This document shows positions 36,686 through 45,806 of a stretch of DNA of 64,000 nucleotides, piece after piece. This stretch comes from DASQHW01 sp963837155 (lineage in GTDB: Bacteria; Actinomycetota; Acidimicrobiia; IMCC26256; PALSA-610): the NCBI GenBank assembly GCA_963837155.1, contig CAWIMB010000001.1:1178001-1242000 (forward strand), written 5' to 3'. The first letter of the stretch is position 1, and the number at the start of each line of letters is the position of its first letter. The notes beneath the pieces are model-generated. The model saw only the letters and a program-made list of their open reading frames with translations. It did not search any database and was not told the DNA's origin. The position numbers and the translations under genes are program-made.

Positions 36686-38062
36686 ATGACCACGACCCGC
36701 TTCGAGCTCCCCGGTTTCCGTGGCAACTTGATCCATCCCGACGACGCCGAATACGACGACGCGTGGAAGATCTTCAACAGCATGATCGACCGCTCGCCGG
36801 CCCTCATTGCGCGTTGCTCCTGCACCGAAGACGTCGTCGCGGCCGTCAACCTGGCGCGTGAGCAGTCACTCCCGCTCGCGGTCCACGGCGGTGGTCACGG
36901 CGTCACCGGCGCCTCGATGGTCGACGCCGGCGTCGTCATCGATCTGCGGGGCATGAAGGGCATCGAGGTCGACCCGAAGGCGAAGATCGCGCACGCCGAC
37001 GCGGGCCTGACGTGGGGCGAGTTCGACGCCGCGACGCAAGAGCATGGGCTCGCGACCACCGGCGGTCGGGTCACGACGACGGGCATCTCTGGGCTCGCGC
37101 TCGGCAGTGGGAGCGGGTGGCTCGAGCGCAAGTTCGGCTTCGTCTGCGACAACCTCGTGCAAGCCGAGGTCGTTACCGCCGACGGTCGGGTCGTGAACGC
37201 GTCCGACACGGAGAACCCGGATCTGTTCTGGGCTATCCGGGGCGGCGGTGGGAACTTCGGCGTCGTGACGAAGTTCCACCTGCGCCTGCACGAGCTCGGG
37301 CCGATCGTGCTCGGCGGCATGCTCGTGTTCACGCCCGACCAGGGCAAGGACCTCGTGCGCTTCTACCGCGAGTTCATGCGGGACGCGCCCGACGAGGTGG
37401 GCTCTGCACTGGCGTTCATCTGCGCGCCGCCCGAAGAGTTCGTGCCCAAGGAAGCGTGGGGGCAGCCGATGATCGGCATCGTGTGCTGCTACGCGGGCTC
37501 GGTCGAGGACGGCGAAAAGGCGTTCAAGCCGTTGCGCGAGTTCGGGCCGCCGCTCATGGACATGGTGCAGCCGATGCCGTACCTCGCGGTGCAGCAACTG
37601 CTGGACGGAGGCAATCCCAAAGGCCGCATGAACTACTGGAGTGCCGACTTCCTCGATGAGCTGCCGGATAAGGGGGTCGACGCGCTCGTGGAGCTGGCCA
37701 CCCGGCCCGTGTCGGTGTTCTCGCAAGTAATCCTGATGCCCGGCGGTGGCGCGGTCGCACGCGTCGACGAGGACGCGACCGCGTTCGGCCAGCGCACGGC
37801 GCCGTTCAACATCCACTTCCTGTCGATGTGGGAGGACCCGGCCGAGACCGAGAAGAACATCGCGCACACCCGCGAGCTCTCATCGACGATGAAGCCGTGG
37901 ACGACGGGGCGCGCGTACTTGAACTTCATCGGCGACGAAGGCGCAGGCCGGGTCGAGGCTGCGTTCGGCCCCGAGCGGTACAAGAAGCTGCGCGAGTTGA
38001 AGAAGAAGTGGGACCCGAAGAACCTCTTCTCCCGCAACCAGAACATTCCGCCCGCGGAATAG
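36686..38062 (+). CDS. FAD-linked oxidoreductase, BBE (berberine bridge enzyme) type
   Basis: 458 residues. PCMH FAD domain with VHGGGHGVTG (the histidine that carries covalent FAD in this family), GLALGSGSGWLERKFG, NLVQAEVVTADG and IRGGGGNFGVVT, ending with the BBE segment YLNFIGDEGAG and RYKKLRELKKKWDPKNLF. The second covalent-link cysteine of bicovalent members is not at the expected GxxxxG site. It oxidises an unknown alcohol or sugar. AGGAG stands before ATG 36686. Divergent from glpD. Confidence 0.88.
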   Translation: MTTTRFELPGFRGNLIHPDDAEYDDAWKIFNSMIDRSPALIARCSCTEDVVAAVNLAREQSLPLAVHGGGHGVTGASMVDAGVVIDLRGMKGIEVDPKAKIAHADAGLTWGEFDAATQEHGLATTGGRVTTTGISGLALGSGSGWLERKFGFVCDNLVQAEVVTADGRVVNASDTENPDLFWAIRGGGGNFGVVTKFHLRLHELGPIVLGGMLVFTPDQGKDLVRFYREFMRDAPDEVGSALAFICAPPEEFVPKEAWGQPMIGIVCCYAGSVEDGEKAFKPLREFGPPLMDMVQPMPYLAVQQLLDGGNPKGRMNYWSADFLDELPDKGVDALVELATRPVSVFSQVILMPGGGAVARVDEDATAFGQRTAPFNIHFLSMWEDPAETEKNIAHTRELSSTMKPWTTGRAYLNFIGDEGAGRVEAAFGPERYKKLRELKKKWDPKNLFSRNQNIPPAE

Positions 38063-38065
38063 CCG

Positions 38066-38416
38066 TTAGATCACCTCGCCGGGGCTGCCGTCGTCGCGGA
38101 CGACCGGCAGCCCTCGCGCGACCCACGCCCGCATGCCGCCGGCCATGTTGACGGCCTTGAAGCCCATCTGCACGAGCTCGGCCGCGGCTTTCTCGGACCG
38201 GCCTCCCGACCGGCACACGCACACGATCGTGCGGTTCATCGGCAGCTGGAAGCGCACGCTCTCCAACTCACCGAGAGGCACCCACCGGGCGCTCGGCGCA
38301 TGCCCCGCTTCCCACTCGTTGGCTTCGCGCACGTCGAGCAGCACGTTGTGCTCGGTACCCGCGTGCGCGTCGGTGACCTCGACCGCCTCGATGCGCTGGC
38401 CCTTCCACATGCTCAT
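38066..38416 (-). CDS. Rhodanese-like domain protein
   Basis: 116 residues, a single rhodanese domain: VLLDVREANEWEAGHAPSA, active-site loop CVCRSGGRSEKAA with the persulfide cysteine, and MAGGMRAWVARGLP. A sulfur carrier or thiosulfate sulfurtransferase of the PspE/GlpE size. GGAGG precedes the start. Converges with the BBE gene, 3 bases apart. Confidence 0.88.
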   Translation of the reverse strand: MSMWKGQRIEAVEVTDAHAGTEHNVLLDVREANEWEAGHAPSARWVPLGELESVRFQLPMNRTIVCVCRSGGRSEKAAAELVQMGFKAVNMAGGMRAWVARGLPVVRDDGSPGEVI

Positions 38417-38492
38417 GCGGCTTCAACCTCCGGCCCTCGATCGCCCGTGCGACTTCGTTCCATTTCCGGGCCTACGGTTTCTCGCCTGGCCC

Positions 38493-40070
38493 TCATTCGT
38501 GCGTCACCTCTTTCGCCGCGATCTCTCGCAGCAGCTTGTAGTCGGCTTTGCCTGCCGGGGAGCGTTGCAAGGACTCCAACGCGATGAAACGCTTCGGGAC
38601 CTTGTAGCCCGCGAGTGACTGACGACAGTCCGCGTGGAGCGCATCGTCGTCGAGCACCAAACCGTCGGACGGCTGCACGAGCGCGACGACCATTTCACCC
38701 CAGCGCGCGTCGGGCACGCCGACAACGACACAGTCGAACACCTCGGGGTGTGACCGCAACGCGAGCTCGACCTCCTCGGGGTACACCTTCTCCCCGCCGC
38801 TGTTGATGCACGCGGAGCCGCGACCGAGGAGGCGGATCGTGCCGTCGGACTCAACGGTCGCGTAGTCGCCGGGGATCGAATAGCGCCGACCGTGCACGGT
38901 ACGGAAGGTGGCCGCAGTCTTCTCCGGGTCCTTGTAGTAGCCGAGCGGGATCGCACCGCCGACACCGAGCATGCCGATCAGGCCGTCACCGGGCTCCGCG
39001 ACATCACCATCGTCGGTCACGACCACGAGCCGGTCGCTGGCCTTGAACCGGGCGGGCGCGATGTCATCGTCGGCTCTTGTCTCGGTGCGCGTCATGATGC
39101 CCTCGGACGCACCGAGCGAGTCGATCAGCGTGATGCCCGGCAAGTGTGCGAGCAGTCCGCGCTTGGTCTCGGGGCTCCAGGTGACACCGGAGGACGTGAT
39201 CGCGCGCAGGCTTGCCAGGTTCCAACGCTCCGGGTGCGCGTCGAGGGCGGCGAGCATCGGCCACGCGAACGCGTCACCGACGATCGTGCACACCTGCACC
39301 TGTTCGCGTTCGATCGCGCTCCATACAGCCTCGGCGTCGAGGCGGAGCGTGTCGAGCAGCACGACGGTGCCGCCGCCGGACAACGTCGACAGCGTGATGA
39401 ACAGCCCGGTGCCGTGCATCAAAGGACACGCGGGGAGGAGCGTGGCCGCGCGTTTGCCGGCTCGAATCGCGGTCGCGACGTCGGGCGGATCGGTGCCCGG
39501 CCGCGCCATCTGCCAGAGCGACACGTACAGGTCGTCGCTGGGCCACATCACCGCCTTGGGGTAGCCCGTGGTACCGCCGGTGTAGACGAAGATCAGATCG
39601 TCGGGCGACGGCTCGTAGGCGATCGGTTCGGCGGTTGCGGTCGCGAGCGCGTGCTCGTACTCCTGCTCGACGTTGCACAACACGCGCGGTTGGCGCTCGG
39701 CCGGGAGCGCCGCGAGCGCGTCGCGCACGGTTGCGGCGAACTGGTCGTGGTAGACGAGGGCCTTGGCGTCGGAGTTGTCGAGCAGGTACGCGAGCTCGGC
39801 GCCCACGTACCGGTAGTTCACGTTGACGGGAACGCATCCGAGCTTCTGGGCCGCGTAGAACGCCTCCATGAACTCGGGCGTGTTCACGCACATGATCGCG
39901 ACTTTGTCGTCGGGCCCGAGACCGGCGTCGCGCAGGACGCGAGCGAACCGTTCTGCTCGCTCGTCGAACTGCGCAAACGTCAGCCGGCGGTCGCCGCACA
40001 CGAGCGCGATCCGTTCGGGAGCCAGTTCGGCAACAGTTCGCCACGCCCGGGCGAACGAGTGTCGAGTCAC
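38493..40070 (-). CDS. AMP-dependent acyl-CoA synthetase (FadD-like)
   Basis: 525 residues from GTG 40070. P-loop FVYTGGTTGYPKAVMW, then LPACPLMHGTGLF, and the catalytic-lysine motif GKADYKLLREIA. Same subfamily as the gene at 952-2568. Activates a carboxylate to its CoA thioester. TACCCT stands 8 bases before the start. No degradation-pathway partner lies next to it, so the substrate is open. Confidence 0.9.
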   Translation of the reverse strand: MTRHSFARAWRTVAELAPERIALVCGDRRLTFAQFDERAERFARVLRDAGLGPDDKVAIMCVNTPEFMEAFYAAQKLGCVPVNVNYRYVGAELAYLLDNSDAKALVYHDQFAATVRDALAALPAERQPRVLCNVEQEYEHALATATAEPIAYEPSPDDLIFVYTGGTTGYPKAVMWPSDDLYVSLWQMARPGTDPPDVATAIRAGKRAATLLPACPLMHGTGLFITLSTLSGGGTVVLLDTLRLDAEAVWSAIEREQVQVCTIVGDAFAWPMLAALDAHPERWNLASLRAITSSGVTWSPETKRGLLAHLPGITLIDSLGASEGIMTRTETRADDDIAPARFKASDRLVVVTDDGDVAEPGDGLIGMLGVGGAIPLGYYKDPEKTAATFRTVHGRRYSIPGDYATVESDGTIRLLGRGSACINSGGEKVYPEEVELALRSHPEVFDCVVVGVPDARWGEMVVALVQPSDGLVLDDDALHADCRQSLAGYKVPKRFIALESLQRSPAGKADYKLLREIAAKEVTHE

Positions 40071-40078
40071 GAGCAGCC

Positions 40079-40084
40079 AGGGTA
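40079..40084 (-). promoter_or_regulatory. -10 element of a probable leaderless promoter (acyl-CoA synthetase)
   Basis: TACCCT on the minus strand, then 8 bases and GTG 40070. Confidence 0.4.
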
Positions 40085-40101
40085 CTGGCGGCTCCGACGA
40101 A

Positions 40102-40725
40102 CTATCCCATGCCGGGGTTCATGCCGGCCCGGTTGAAGAAGCCGGCCCGGCTCCCGGTCGCCTCGAACACGCCGGTGCCGTACTTGCTGCCGCGTGCCTC
40201 GATCGTATGCACGCCGTCGCCGACGCTGATCGCGACATGGCCGTCGGCCGGGATGTCGCCGAGATCTCTCGGCTCGTGTCCGAAGTGGAACAGCATCGCG
40301 CCGGGCGTCTTCAGTGCTTGCTCCACCGACATCGTCGTGCCGTGATCGCGACAGTTGAGGTACTGCGCGGTCGCGCCGTCGGGGATCGTGACGCCGACGC
40401 GCGCCGCCGCCCACTTCGTGAGCTCGGAGCAGTCGAACGCCTTCGGGTCGGGATCGTCGATCCGCGCGGTCGCGGCGTAGACGTACGGCTTTCCGCGTTG
40501 GGCGAGCGCGGTTGCGAGGAACTGCTGCGCGCCCGGCGGCGACGTCGTCGTCGCCGCCGGTGCGCTGCCGCTCGCCCCGGCGAGCAATGAAGCGAAGTCG
40601 GGCGCAGCTGTGCCTTTGGCGCTCGCACTTCCGGCGGCCGGAGCCGGCGGCGGCGCGAGCTTCAAGAAATGCTGTTGGATCTCTTGGATCCGGGCTTGTA
40701 CCGCTGCGATGCCTTCGAGCGCCAT
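40102..40725 (-). CDS. NlpC/P60 family (C40) cell-wall peptidase
   Basis: 207 residues from ATG 40725 (MALEGIAAVQARIQEIQQHF). A short helical N-terminus and an Ala/Pro/Ser linker lead to the NlpC/P60 domain: catalytic Cys in FDCSELTKWAAA and His in DGHVAISVGDG. No export signal is visible; some C40 proteins with this IQARIxEIQxxF start sit in flagellar or phage-tail loci, but none is seen here. It would cleave peptidoglycan stem peptides. The frame is open upstream to 41088 but that part is antisense to neighbours. Confidence 0.82.
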   Translation of the reverse strand: MALEGIAAVQARIQEIQQHFLKLAPPPAPAAGSASAKGTAAPDFASLLAGASGSAPAATTTSPPGAQQFLATALAQRGKPYVYAATARIDDPDPKAFDCSELTKWAAARVGVTIPDGATAQYLNCRDHGTTMSVEQALKTPGAMLFHFGHEPRDLGDIPADGHVAISVGDGVHTIEARGSKYGTGVFEATGSRAGFFNRAGMNPGMG

Positions 40726-40756
40726 CGGTGTCTCATCGGCGGGCCGGGCCGGGACT

Positions 40757-41131
40757 TCAGGGCACCGGCGGGACAAGCCACCGTCCGCCCGGCACCGGCG
40801 CGCAACGATCGAGGGACGCTGTCCACCCGTAGGTGACCGCCTCGAGGCCCGATGCCGTCTGCACGGCGATGCGGGCGTATTCGTGGGCCTCGTAGCGGTC
40901 CAGGGCGGCGAGAGCGGCCTGGGCGCGAGAAGCCTCGAGCTCGACGACGACGCCGTGCACGAGTCCGGGCGCGCCGGGGTCGAAGGTCGCCGCGGGGTAG
41001 CCGCGACCGGTGTCGTACAAGGTCCCCGGCACGGCGTCGGCCCGCGTCGTCCCGGCGACGATCCATGGTTCGAGCAGTCCCCAGGCACCGCCGTCGGGAG
41101 TCAGCGTGCCGTACACGAAGAGGCGAATCAT
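40757..41131 (-). CDS. Gamma-glutamylcyclotransferase-like (AIG2) protein
   Basis: 124 residues. Starts with MIRLFVYGTLTPDGG, the YGTL phosphate/substrate loop, and has the catalytic glutamate in LDRYEAHEYARI. The fold acts on gamma-glutamyl amines; the substrate is not defined. Its start overlaps the stop of the upstream SRPBCC gene (ATGA). Confidence 0.82.
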   Translation of the reverse strand: MIRLFVYGTLTPDGGAWGLLEPWIVAGTTRADAVPGTLYDTGRGYPAATFDPGAPGLVHGVVVELEASRAQAALAALDRYEAHEYARIAVQTASGLEAVTYGWTASLDRCAPVPGGRWLVPPVP

Positions 41132-41640
41132 GCTCCTTCGGCCGCGGCCTGTTCGCGTGCTCGGCGCTTCTGGTGCCAGCGCAGGCCCCCGTTGAGCGCG
41201 GCGAGGATCGTGTCGTTGTCCCTCGACAGTCGCCGGTGCACAGCTCGCTCGAACAGCACACGCATCACCGGGTTGAACGCTTCGTACTCTTCAACGAACG
41301 TGACGCGCGTTCGGCCGCCACCGAGATCTGTCAGCCGCGTCCGCCCGGTCGCACGTGACCACAACGGTTTGCCGACCGCGTCGTATCGCCACGACTCGTG
41401 CGGGTTCACCTCAGTGAGCCACTCCCACGACTGGCCGACACCGCGCGACAGCAGCCACTTCGGCACCGGGAAGTAACAGTGGCGCACCAATCCGTTCCCG
41501 GCCTCGTCACCCGGGTGCAGGATCTCGATCCGCGTGCGGACGTCTTTCGGCTGCGGGCGATCCGGAGCGCGGTACCAGAAGACCTCCCACACGTCTTCGG
41601 GTGGCGCATCCAGCTCGATGGAGAACTCGTGCCGTTGCAT
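41128..41640 (-). CDS. SRPBCC superfamily (polyketide cyclase/START-like) protein
   Basis: 170 residues, MQRHEFSIELDAPPEDVWEV at the start and a long C-terminal helix (FNPVMRVLFERAVHRRL), the usual pattern of the hydrophobic-cavity SRPBCC fold. TRLTDLGGGRTRVTFVEEYE forms two central strands. Ligand unknown. Upstream gene of a pair with the cyclotransferase. Confidence 0.75.
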   Translation of the reverse strand: MQRHEFSIELDAPPEDVWEVFWYRAPDRPQPKDVRTRIEILHPGDEAGNGLVRHCYFPVPKWLLSRGVGQSWEWLTEVNPHESWRYDAVGKPLWSRATGRTRLTDLGGGRTRVTFVEEYEAFNPVMRVLFERAVHRRLSRDNDTILAALNGGLRWHQKRRAREQAAAEGA

Positions 41641-41649
41641 CGGGTCTCG

Positions 41650-42465
41650 TTACGCCGCGATCAGCTGCTGCACGGACTGCGCGAGGCCGTCTTCCCAGGT
41701 CCAGTTCTCCTCGAAGTGACGATTGCCCTCGGTCATCACGTCGTACTCCCACCACAGCCCGTAGATGCCGCACGTCGCCACCGTCGCGATCACCCGGCCG
41801 ACGTAGTTGTGCGCGCCTTTCAACCGCGCCGGATTCGGTCCCGGCACGGGCGCGCCGAGGCGCGTGAAGATCGTCGACAACTCGCTTTCGATTGCCCCTT
41901 CGGCGTGGTCATGAGCAATGAGATCGCCGTCGAGGAGGATGAACACGATGATTTGCACGACGAGCGAACCGATGCCCGTGAGCACAGCCGCGGCGATGTC
42001 GATGACGAGCCACATCGTCGGGTCGCGGAATTCGGCCGCCTTGGCGCGCAGCACTCCCATGTTGGACGCGATGCGCTCGAACGCAGGACGCAGCTCGTCG
42101 GCCAGTCCCTTCGACTGCACTTGCTCCCACGCGAGCGTCGTGGCCGCGTCCAGCAGCTCGATGCGGCGTGCGTTGTGATCACGTGAGCGCCGCACCAGCT
42201 GATAGATGACGTAGAAGCCGTAGATGCCGCACGTGAGGATCGTCCAGCCGAACGCGGTCCAGAAGCTGAAGATGTAATCGGTCTCGTTGCGGCGCTGCCA
42301 CGCAGCGCGAATGCGATCGGCGGGCGCGGCCGCCGGTCCGACCGGGTAGGCCGCGTACGGCACCGGCGCGGGCGGGGGCGGAGGCGGGGGTGCCGAGGGT
42401 GGTGTTGGTGCCGGGGGCGGCGGCGGTACCGAAGGCGGTTCGGGCGGCGGCGGGACGTCAGTCAT
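41650..42465 (-). CDS. Proline-rich DUF4234-like membrane protein
   Basis: 271 residues from ATG 42465 (MTDVPPPPEPPSVP); the open frame upstream lies antisense to xylA. About 45 proline-rich residues precede two membrane segments (FSFWTAFGWTILTCGIYGFY and, further on, IDIAAAVLTGIGSLVVQIIV) and a C-terminal ATCGIYGLWWEYDVM. The repeated TCGIYGxxxxY motif is typical of DUF4234 proteins. Function unknown. Its start lies 37 bases from the divergent xylA. Confidence 0.75.
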   Translation of the reverse strand: MTDVPPPPEPPSVPPPPPAPTPPSAPPPPPPPAPVPYAAYPVGPAAAPADRIRAAWQRRNETDYIFSFWTAFGWTILTCGIYGFYVIYQLVRRSRDHNARRIELLDAATTLAWEQVQSKGLADELRPAFERIASNMGVLRAKAAEFRDPTMWLVIDIAAAVLTGIGSLVVQIIVFILLDGDLIAHDHAEGAIESELSTIFTRLGAPVPGPNPARLKGAHNYVGRVIATVATCGIYGLWWEYDVMTEGNRHFEENWTWEDGLAQSVQQLIAA

Positions 42466-42502
42466 GGGCCGCATATTGCCGCGTACGGAGCCGTCGGGGA
42501 AC

Positions 42503-43678
42503 ATGACGGTCATGACGCCTTCCGAACCACAGCCGAGCGACCAATTCACCTTCGGCCTCTGGACGGTCGGCAACCGGGGCCGGGACCCGTTCGGCCACGA
42601 GACCCGGCCCGCGCTCGATCCCGTCGACGCGGTGCACCGTCTGTCCGACCTCGGCGCGTACGGCGTCAGCTTCCACGACGACGACCTCGTGCCGCCCGGC
42701 TCGACAGCCGCCGATCGCGAGCAAATCCTGAAGCGGTTCCGGCGCGCGCTCGATGCAACCGGCATGAAGGTGCCGATGGCCACGACGAACCTCTTCTCGA
42801 ATGCGGTGTTCAAGGAGGGCGCGTTCACGGCGAACGATCCGGCGGTACGCCGGTACGCGATTGCCAAGACGCTCGATGCGATCGACCTCGGTGTGGAGCT
42901 CGGCGCGCGCGTGTACGTGATGTGGGGCGGACGCGAGGGTACCGAGTCCGATGCGGCGAAGGACGTGCGCGGCGCGCTCGACCGATACAAGGAAGCAGTC
43001 GACATCTGTTGCGCGTATGTGCGCGACCGAGGTCACGACGTTCGGTTCGCGCTCGAGCCGAAACCGAACGAGCCGCGCGGCAACATCCTGCTGCCGACCG
43101 TCGGGCACGCGCTGGCGTTCGTCTCGCAGCTGGAATGGCCGGACATGGTCGGCCTCAACCCGGAGTTCGCCCACGAGACCATGTCGGGACTCTCGTTTCA
43201 CCACGGGGTCGCGCAGACGCTGTGGCAGAACAAGCTGTTCCATATAGATCTGAACGCGCAGGTGATCGGCAAGTACGACCAGGACTTCCGCTTCGGGTCG
43301 GAAGGCATCCGCGACGCGTTCTATGTCGTCAAGCTGCTCGAGGATGCGCAGTGGCCCGGCATGCGCCACTTCGACGCCCATGCGTACCGGACCGAGTCGG
43401 CCGAGGGCGTCTGGGACTTCGCACGCGGATGCATGCGCACGTATCTGATCCTTCGCGACAAGGCGCGCCGGTTCCACGAGGACGCTGAGATCCAAGCGGC
43501 GCTGGCCGAGGCGATGGTCGCCAGGATCGACGAGCCCGCGATCGACGGATCACCGACCGCGGACGCGATCGGCGCGCTCCGTCGCGGTCCGTACGACGTC
43601 GAGAACATGGCCGCGCGCGGCTATGGCCTCGAGCGTCTTGATCAGCTCGTCACCGAGTTGCTGCTCGGCGTTCGGTAG
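42503..43678 (+). CDS. xylA: Xylose isomerase
   Basis: 391 residues from ATG 42503; ATG 42512 is an equally possible start (GGGGA at 42496-42500). Catalytic His and Asp in VSFHDDDLVP, metal ligands in ALEPKPNEPRGNI, GLNPEFAHETMSGLSFHHG and LFHIDLNAQ, and MRHFDAHAYRTE: the actinobacterial class of XylA. It converts D-xylose to D-xylulose (and glucose to fructose). A LuxR-type regulator follows 19 bases downstream and xylB lies 3.5 kb further on. Confidence 0.95.
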   Translation: MTVMTPSEPQPSDQFTFGLWTVGNRGRDPFGHETRPALDPVDAVHRLSDLGAYGVSFHDDDLVPPGSTAADREQILKRFRRALDATGMKVPMATTNLFSNAVFKEGAFTANDPAVRRYAIAKTLDAIDLGVELGARVYVMWGGREGTESDAAKDVRGALDRYKEAVDICCAYVRDRGHDVRFALEPKPNEPRGNILLPTVGHALAFVSQLEWPDMVGLNPEFAHETMSGLSFHHGVAQTLWQNKLFHIDLNAQVIGKYDQDFRFGSEGIRDAFYVVKLLEDAQWPGMRHFDAHAYRTESAEGVWDFARGCMRTYLILRDKARRFHEDAEIQAALAEAMVARIDEPAIDGSPTADAIGALRRGPYDVENMAARGYGLERLDQLVTELLLGVR

Positions 43679-43697
43679 AGAGCATGCGCGATTCGCC

Positions 43698-45251
43698 ATG
43701 ACCGACAACGAAACCCACCTCGTTGGTGACGATCTCGAGCGGCTTGCGGTCGCCGCGTATCTCACCGGTAACGACGAGGAGAGCGCCGACGCGTGGACCC
43801 GCGCCCACCACGATCGGCTGCACGCCGGCGACCTGGCTGGAGCGGCGCGGTGCGCGTTCTGGTTGGCCTTCAGTCTCATGATGCGGGGCGAGATGGCTCC
43901 TGCCGGTGGCTGGCTGGCGCGGGCGGCGCGATGCTGCGAGGACGCCGGCGCGGAATGCGTCGAGCAGGGATACCTGCTCGTGCCGGCCGGGCTGCAACAC
44001 ATGGGTGAGGGTGACGCGGGCGCCGCGTACGCCGCGTTCGCGGAGGCCGCGAGCATCGGCGAGCGCTTCGGCGACGCCGACCTCATCGCGTTCGGCCGGC
44101 TCGGTCGCGGTCAAGCGCGCATTCACCTTGGAGAGCCCGGGGAGGGCATGGCGTTGCTCGACGAGGTCATGGTCGCGGTGACCGCGGGAGAAGTCTCACC
44201 CGTCGTCTCGGGGATCGTGTACTGCGCGGTGATCGAGGCGTGCCACGAGATCTTCGACCTCCGCCGCGCCCACGAGTGGACGAGCGCACTCACGAGTTGG
44301 TGCGCGTCGCAGCCCGACCTCGTGCCGTATCGCGGGCAATGCCTTGTGCATCGCGCGCAGATCATGCAGTTGCACGGCGCGTGGCCCGACGCGATGGACG
44401 AGGCGCTGCGGGCCTGCGCGCGGCTCTCCGAGCCGATGCACCCCGCGGTCGGCATGGCCTTCTATCAACGAGCCGAGCTGCACCGGCTGCGCGGCGAGTT
44501 CGCGCAGGCGGAAGAGGCGTATGTCGAGGCGGGGCAGGCGGGCCGCGAGCCTTATCCCGGCCTCGCACAGCTCCGGCTCGCCCAGGGGCAGGTCGACGCC
44601 GCCGCGGCGTCGATCCGCCGTGTCGTCGACGAAGCGCAGGACCGCGTTACCCGGTCGCAGGTGCTGGCCGCGTGTGTCGAGATCGTGCTGGCGGCGAAGG
44701 ACGTCGGCGCGGCCCGGGCGCGTTCGGACGAGCTGTCCGCCATCGCGATCGAGCTCGACGCGCCGTTCCTGCACGCGTCCGCCGCTCACGCACGCGGCGC
44801 GGTCCTCTTGGCCGAGGGCGACGCGCGCGCCGCACTGGATACCTTGCGCGGCGCATGGCAAGCATGGCGCGCGGTCGAAGCGCCGTATGAGGCCGCGCGT
44901 GCGCGGGTGCTCATGGGACTGGCCTGCCGGGAGCTCGGAGACACCGAGAGCGCGCAGCTGGAGGTCGACGCGGCGCGCCACGTCTTCGAGGACCTTGGCG
45001 CCGCGCCGGACGTCGCGCGTGTCGAGACGCTCGCGGGCAAGTTCGCGGCGCCGTCCGCGGGCCCACTGAGCGCACGGGAGGTCGAGGTTCTGCGCTTCGT
45101 CGCGACCGGCAAGACCAACCGGGTCATCGCGAGTGAGCTGTTCCTCAGCGAGAAGACCGTCGCCCGCCACGTCAGCAACATCTTCACGAAGCTCGGTGTG
45201 TCATCCCGATCGGCCGCTACCGCCTACGCGTACGAGCACGACCTCGTATAG
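43698..45251 (+). CDS. LuxR-family transcriptional regulator with a TPR-like domain
   Basis: 517 residues from ATG 43698. The first ~440 residues are alanine-rich helical repeats of TPR type (for example AGAARCAFWLAFSLMMRG, AFYQRAELHRLRGEFAQAEE). The C-terminal ~65 residues form a LuxR/NarL helix-turn-helix: LSAREVEVLRFVATGKTNRV followed by IASELFLSEKTVARHV. No ATPase domain, so it is not a full LAL regulator. Directly follows xylA, so it may control xylose genes or the small gene downstream; this is inference. Confidence 0.85.
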   Translation: MTDNETHLVGDDLERLAVAAYLTGNDEESADAWTRAHHDRLHAGDLAGAARCAFWLAFSLMMRGEMAPAGGWLARAARCCEDAGAECVEQGYLLVPAGLQHMGEGDAGAAYAAFAEAASIGERFGDADLIAFGRLGRGQARIHLGEPGEGMALLDEVMVAVTAGEVSPVVSGIVYCAVIEACHEIFDLRRAHEWTSALTSWCASQPDLVPYRGQCLVHRAQIMQLHGAWPDAMDEALRACARLSEPMHPAVGMAFYQRAELHRLRGEFAQAEEAYVEAGQAGREPYPGLAQLRLAQGQVDAAAASIRRVVDEAQDRVTRSQVLAACVEIVLAAKDVGAARARSDELSAIAIELDAPFLHASAAHARGAVLLAEGDARAALDTLRGAWQAWRAVEAPYEAARARVLMGLACRELGDTESAQLEVDAARHVFEDLGAAPDVARVETLAGKFAAPSAGPLSAREVEVLRFVATGKTNRVIASELFLSEKTVARHVSNIFTKLGVSSRSAATAYAYEHDLV

Positions 45252-45369
45252 CCGTACGCAGAATTACCCACCGTCATCGGTGCCGCGGTTGGACACTTCG
45301 CCCGATGCCGTCAAGGCCCGGTCTTCGTACCGTCGTCATCAACGACAACCGAAAAACGAGGAGCTCGCC

Positions 45370-45801
45370 ATGACGACACAGCAGCGCACGAAGTCCGCGG
45401 AACCCGGCACCATCGACCGGCTGAGCAAGGGGTTCCACAGTGTGTTCGAGACCTTCGAAGCCCGCGCCGACGTGTTCGCACCCGACGCGTTCTTCGATCT
45501 CAACATGCCCGTGTGGCGCTTCCAGGTGCAGGGCGCGGACGCATTCGGCGCGCAGATCGCCGCCATCAACCAGGGCCCGTCGCGCGTCGACATCCTGCGC
45601 ACGGTTCCCACCGTCTCGGGGTTCGTGACCGAGCACGTCGAGCACCAGTCGGTCAAGGGCGAAGACCACTCGGCCCGACGCCTCTGGCTGTGCGAGGTCG
45701 CCGGCGGCCTGATCGTCGAAGTCGTCGGCTATTGCAGCGGCGAGTGGGATGAGGAGCTCCGCGCCCGCCACGCGGCCGAGGCCCCGATGCTCCGCCCGTA
45801 G
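45370..45801 (+). CDS. SnoaL/NTF2-like protein
   Basis: 143 residues from ATG 45370, with GAGGAG about 8 bases upstream; the preceding 118-base gap shows no other feature. DAFFDLNMPVWRFQVQGADA and LCEVAGGLIVEVVGYCSGEW fit the cone-shaped NTF2/SnoaL fold used for small-molecule isomerases or binding proteins. No catalytic residues can be assigned. Follows the LuxR-type regulator on the same strand. Confidence 0.65.
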   Translation: MTTQQRTKSAEPGTIDRLSKGFHSVFETFEARADVFAPDAFFDLNMPVWRFQVQGADAFGAQIAAINQGPSRVDILRTVPTVSGFVTEHVEHQSVKGEDHSARRLWLCEVAGGLIVEVVGYCSGEWDEELRARHAAEAPMLRP

Positions 45802-45806
45802 GGCTA

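Noticed and set aside
42361..42465. Tandem GGC/CGG-rich stretch as a DNA repeat element
   Set aside because: It encodes the proline-rich N-terminus of the DUF4234-like protein in frame, with irregular codons.
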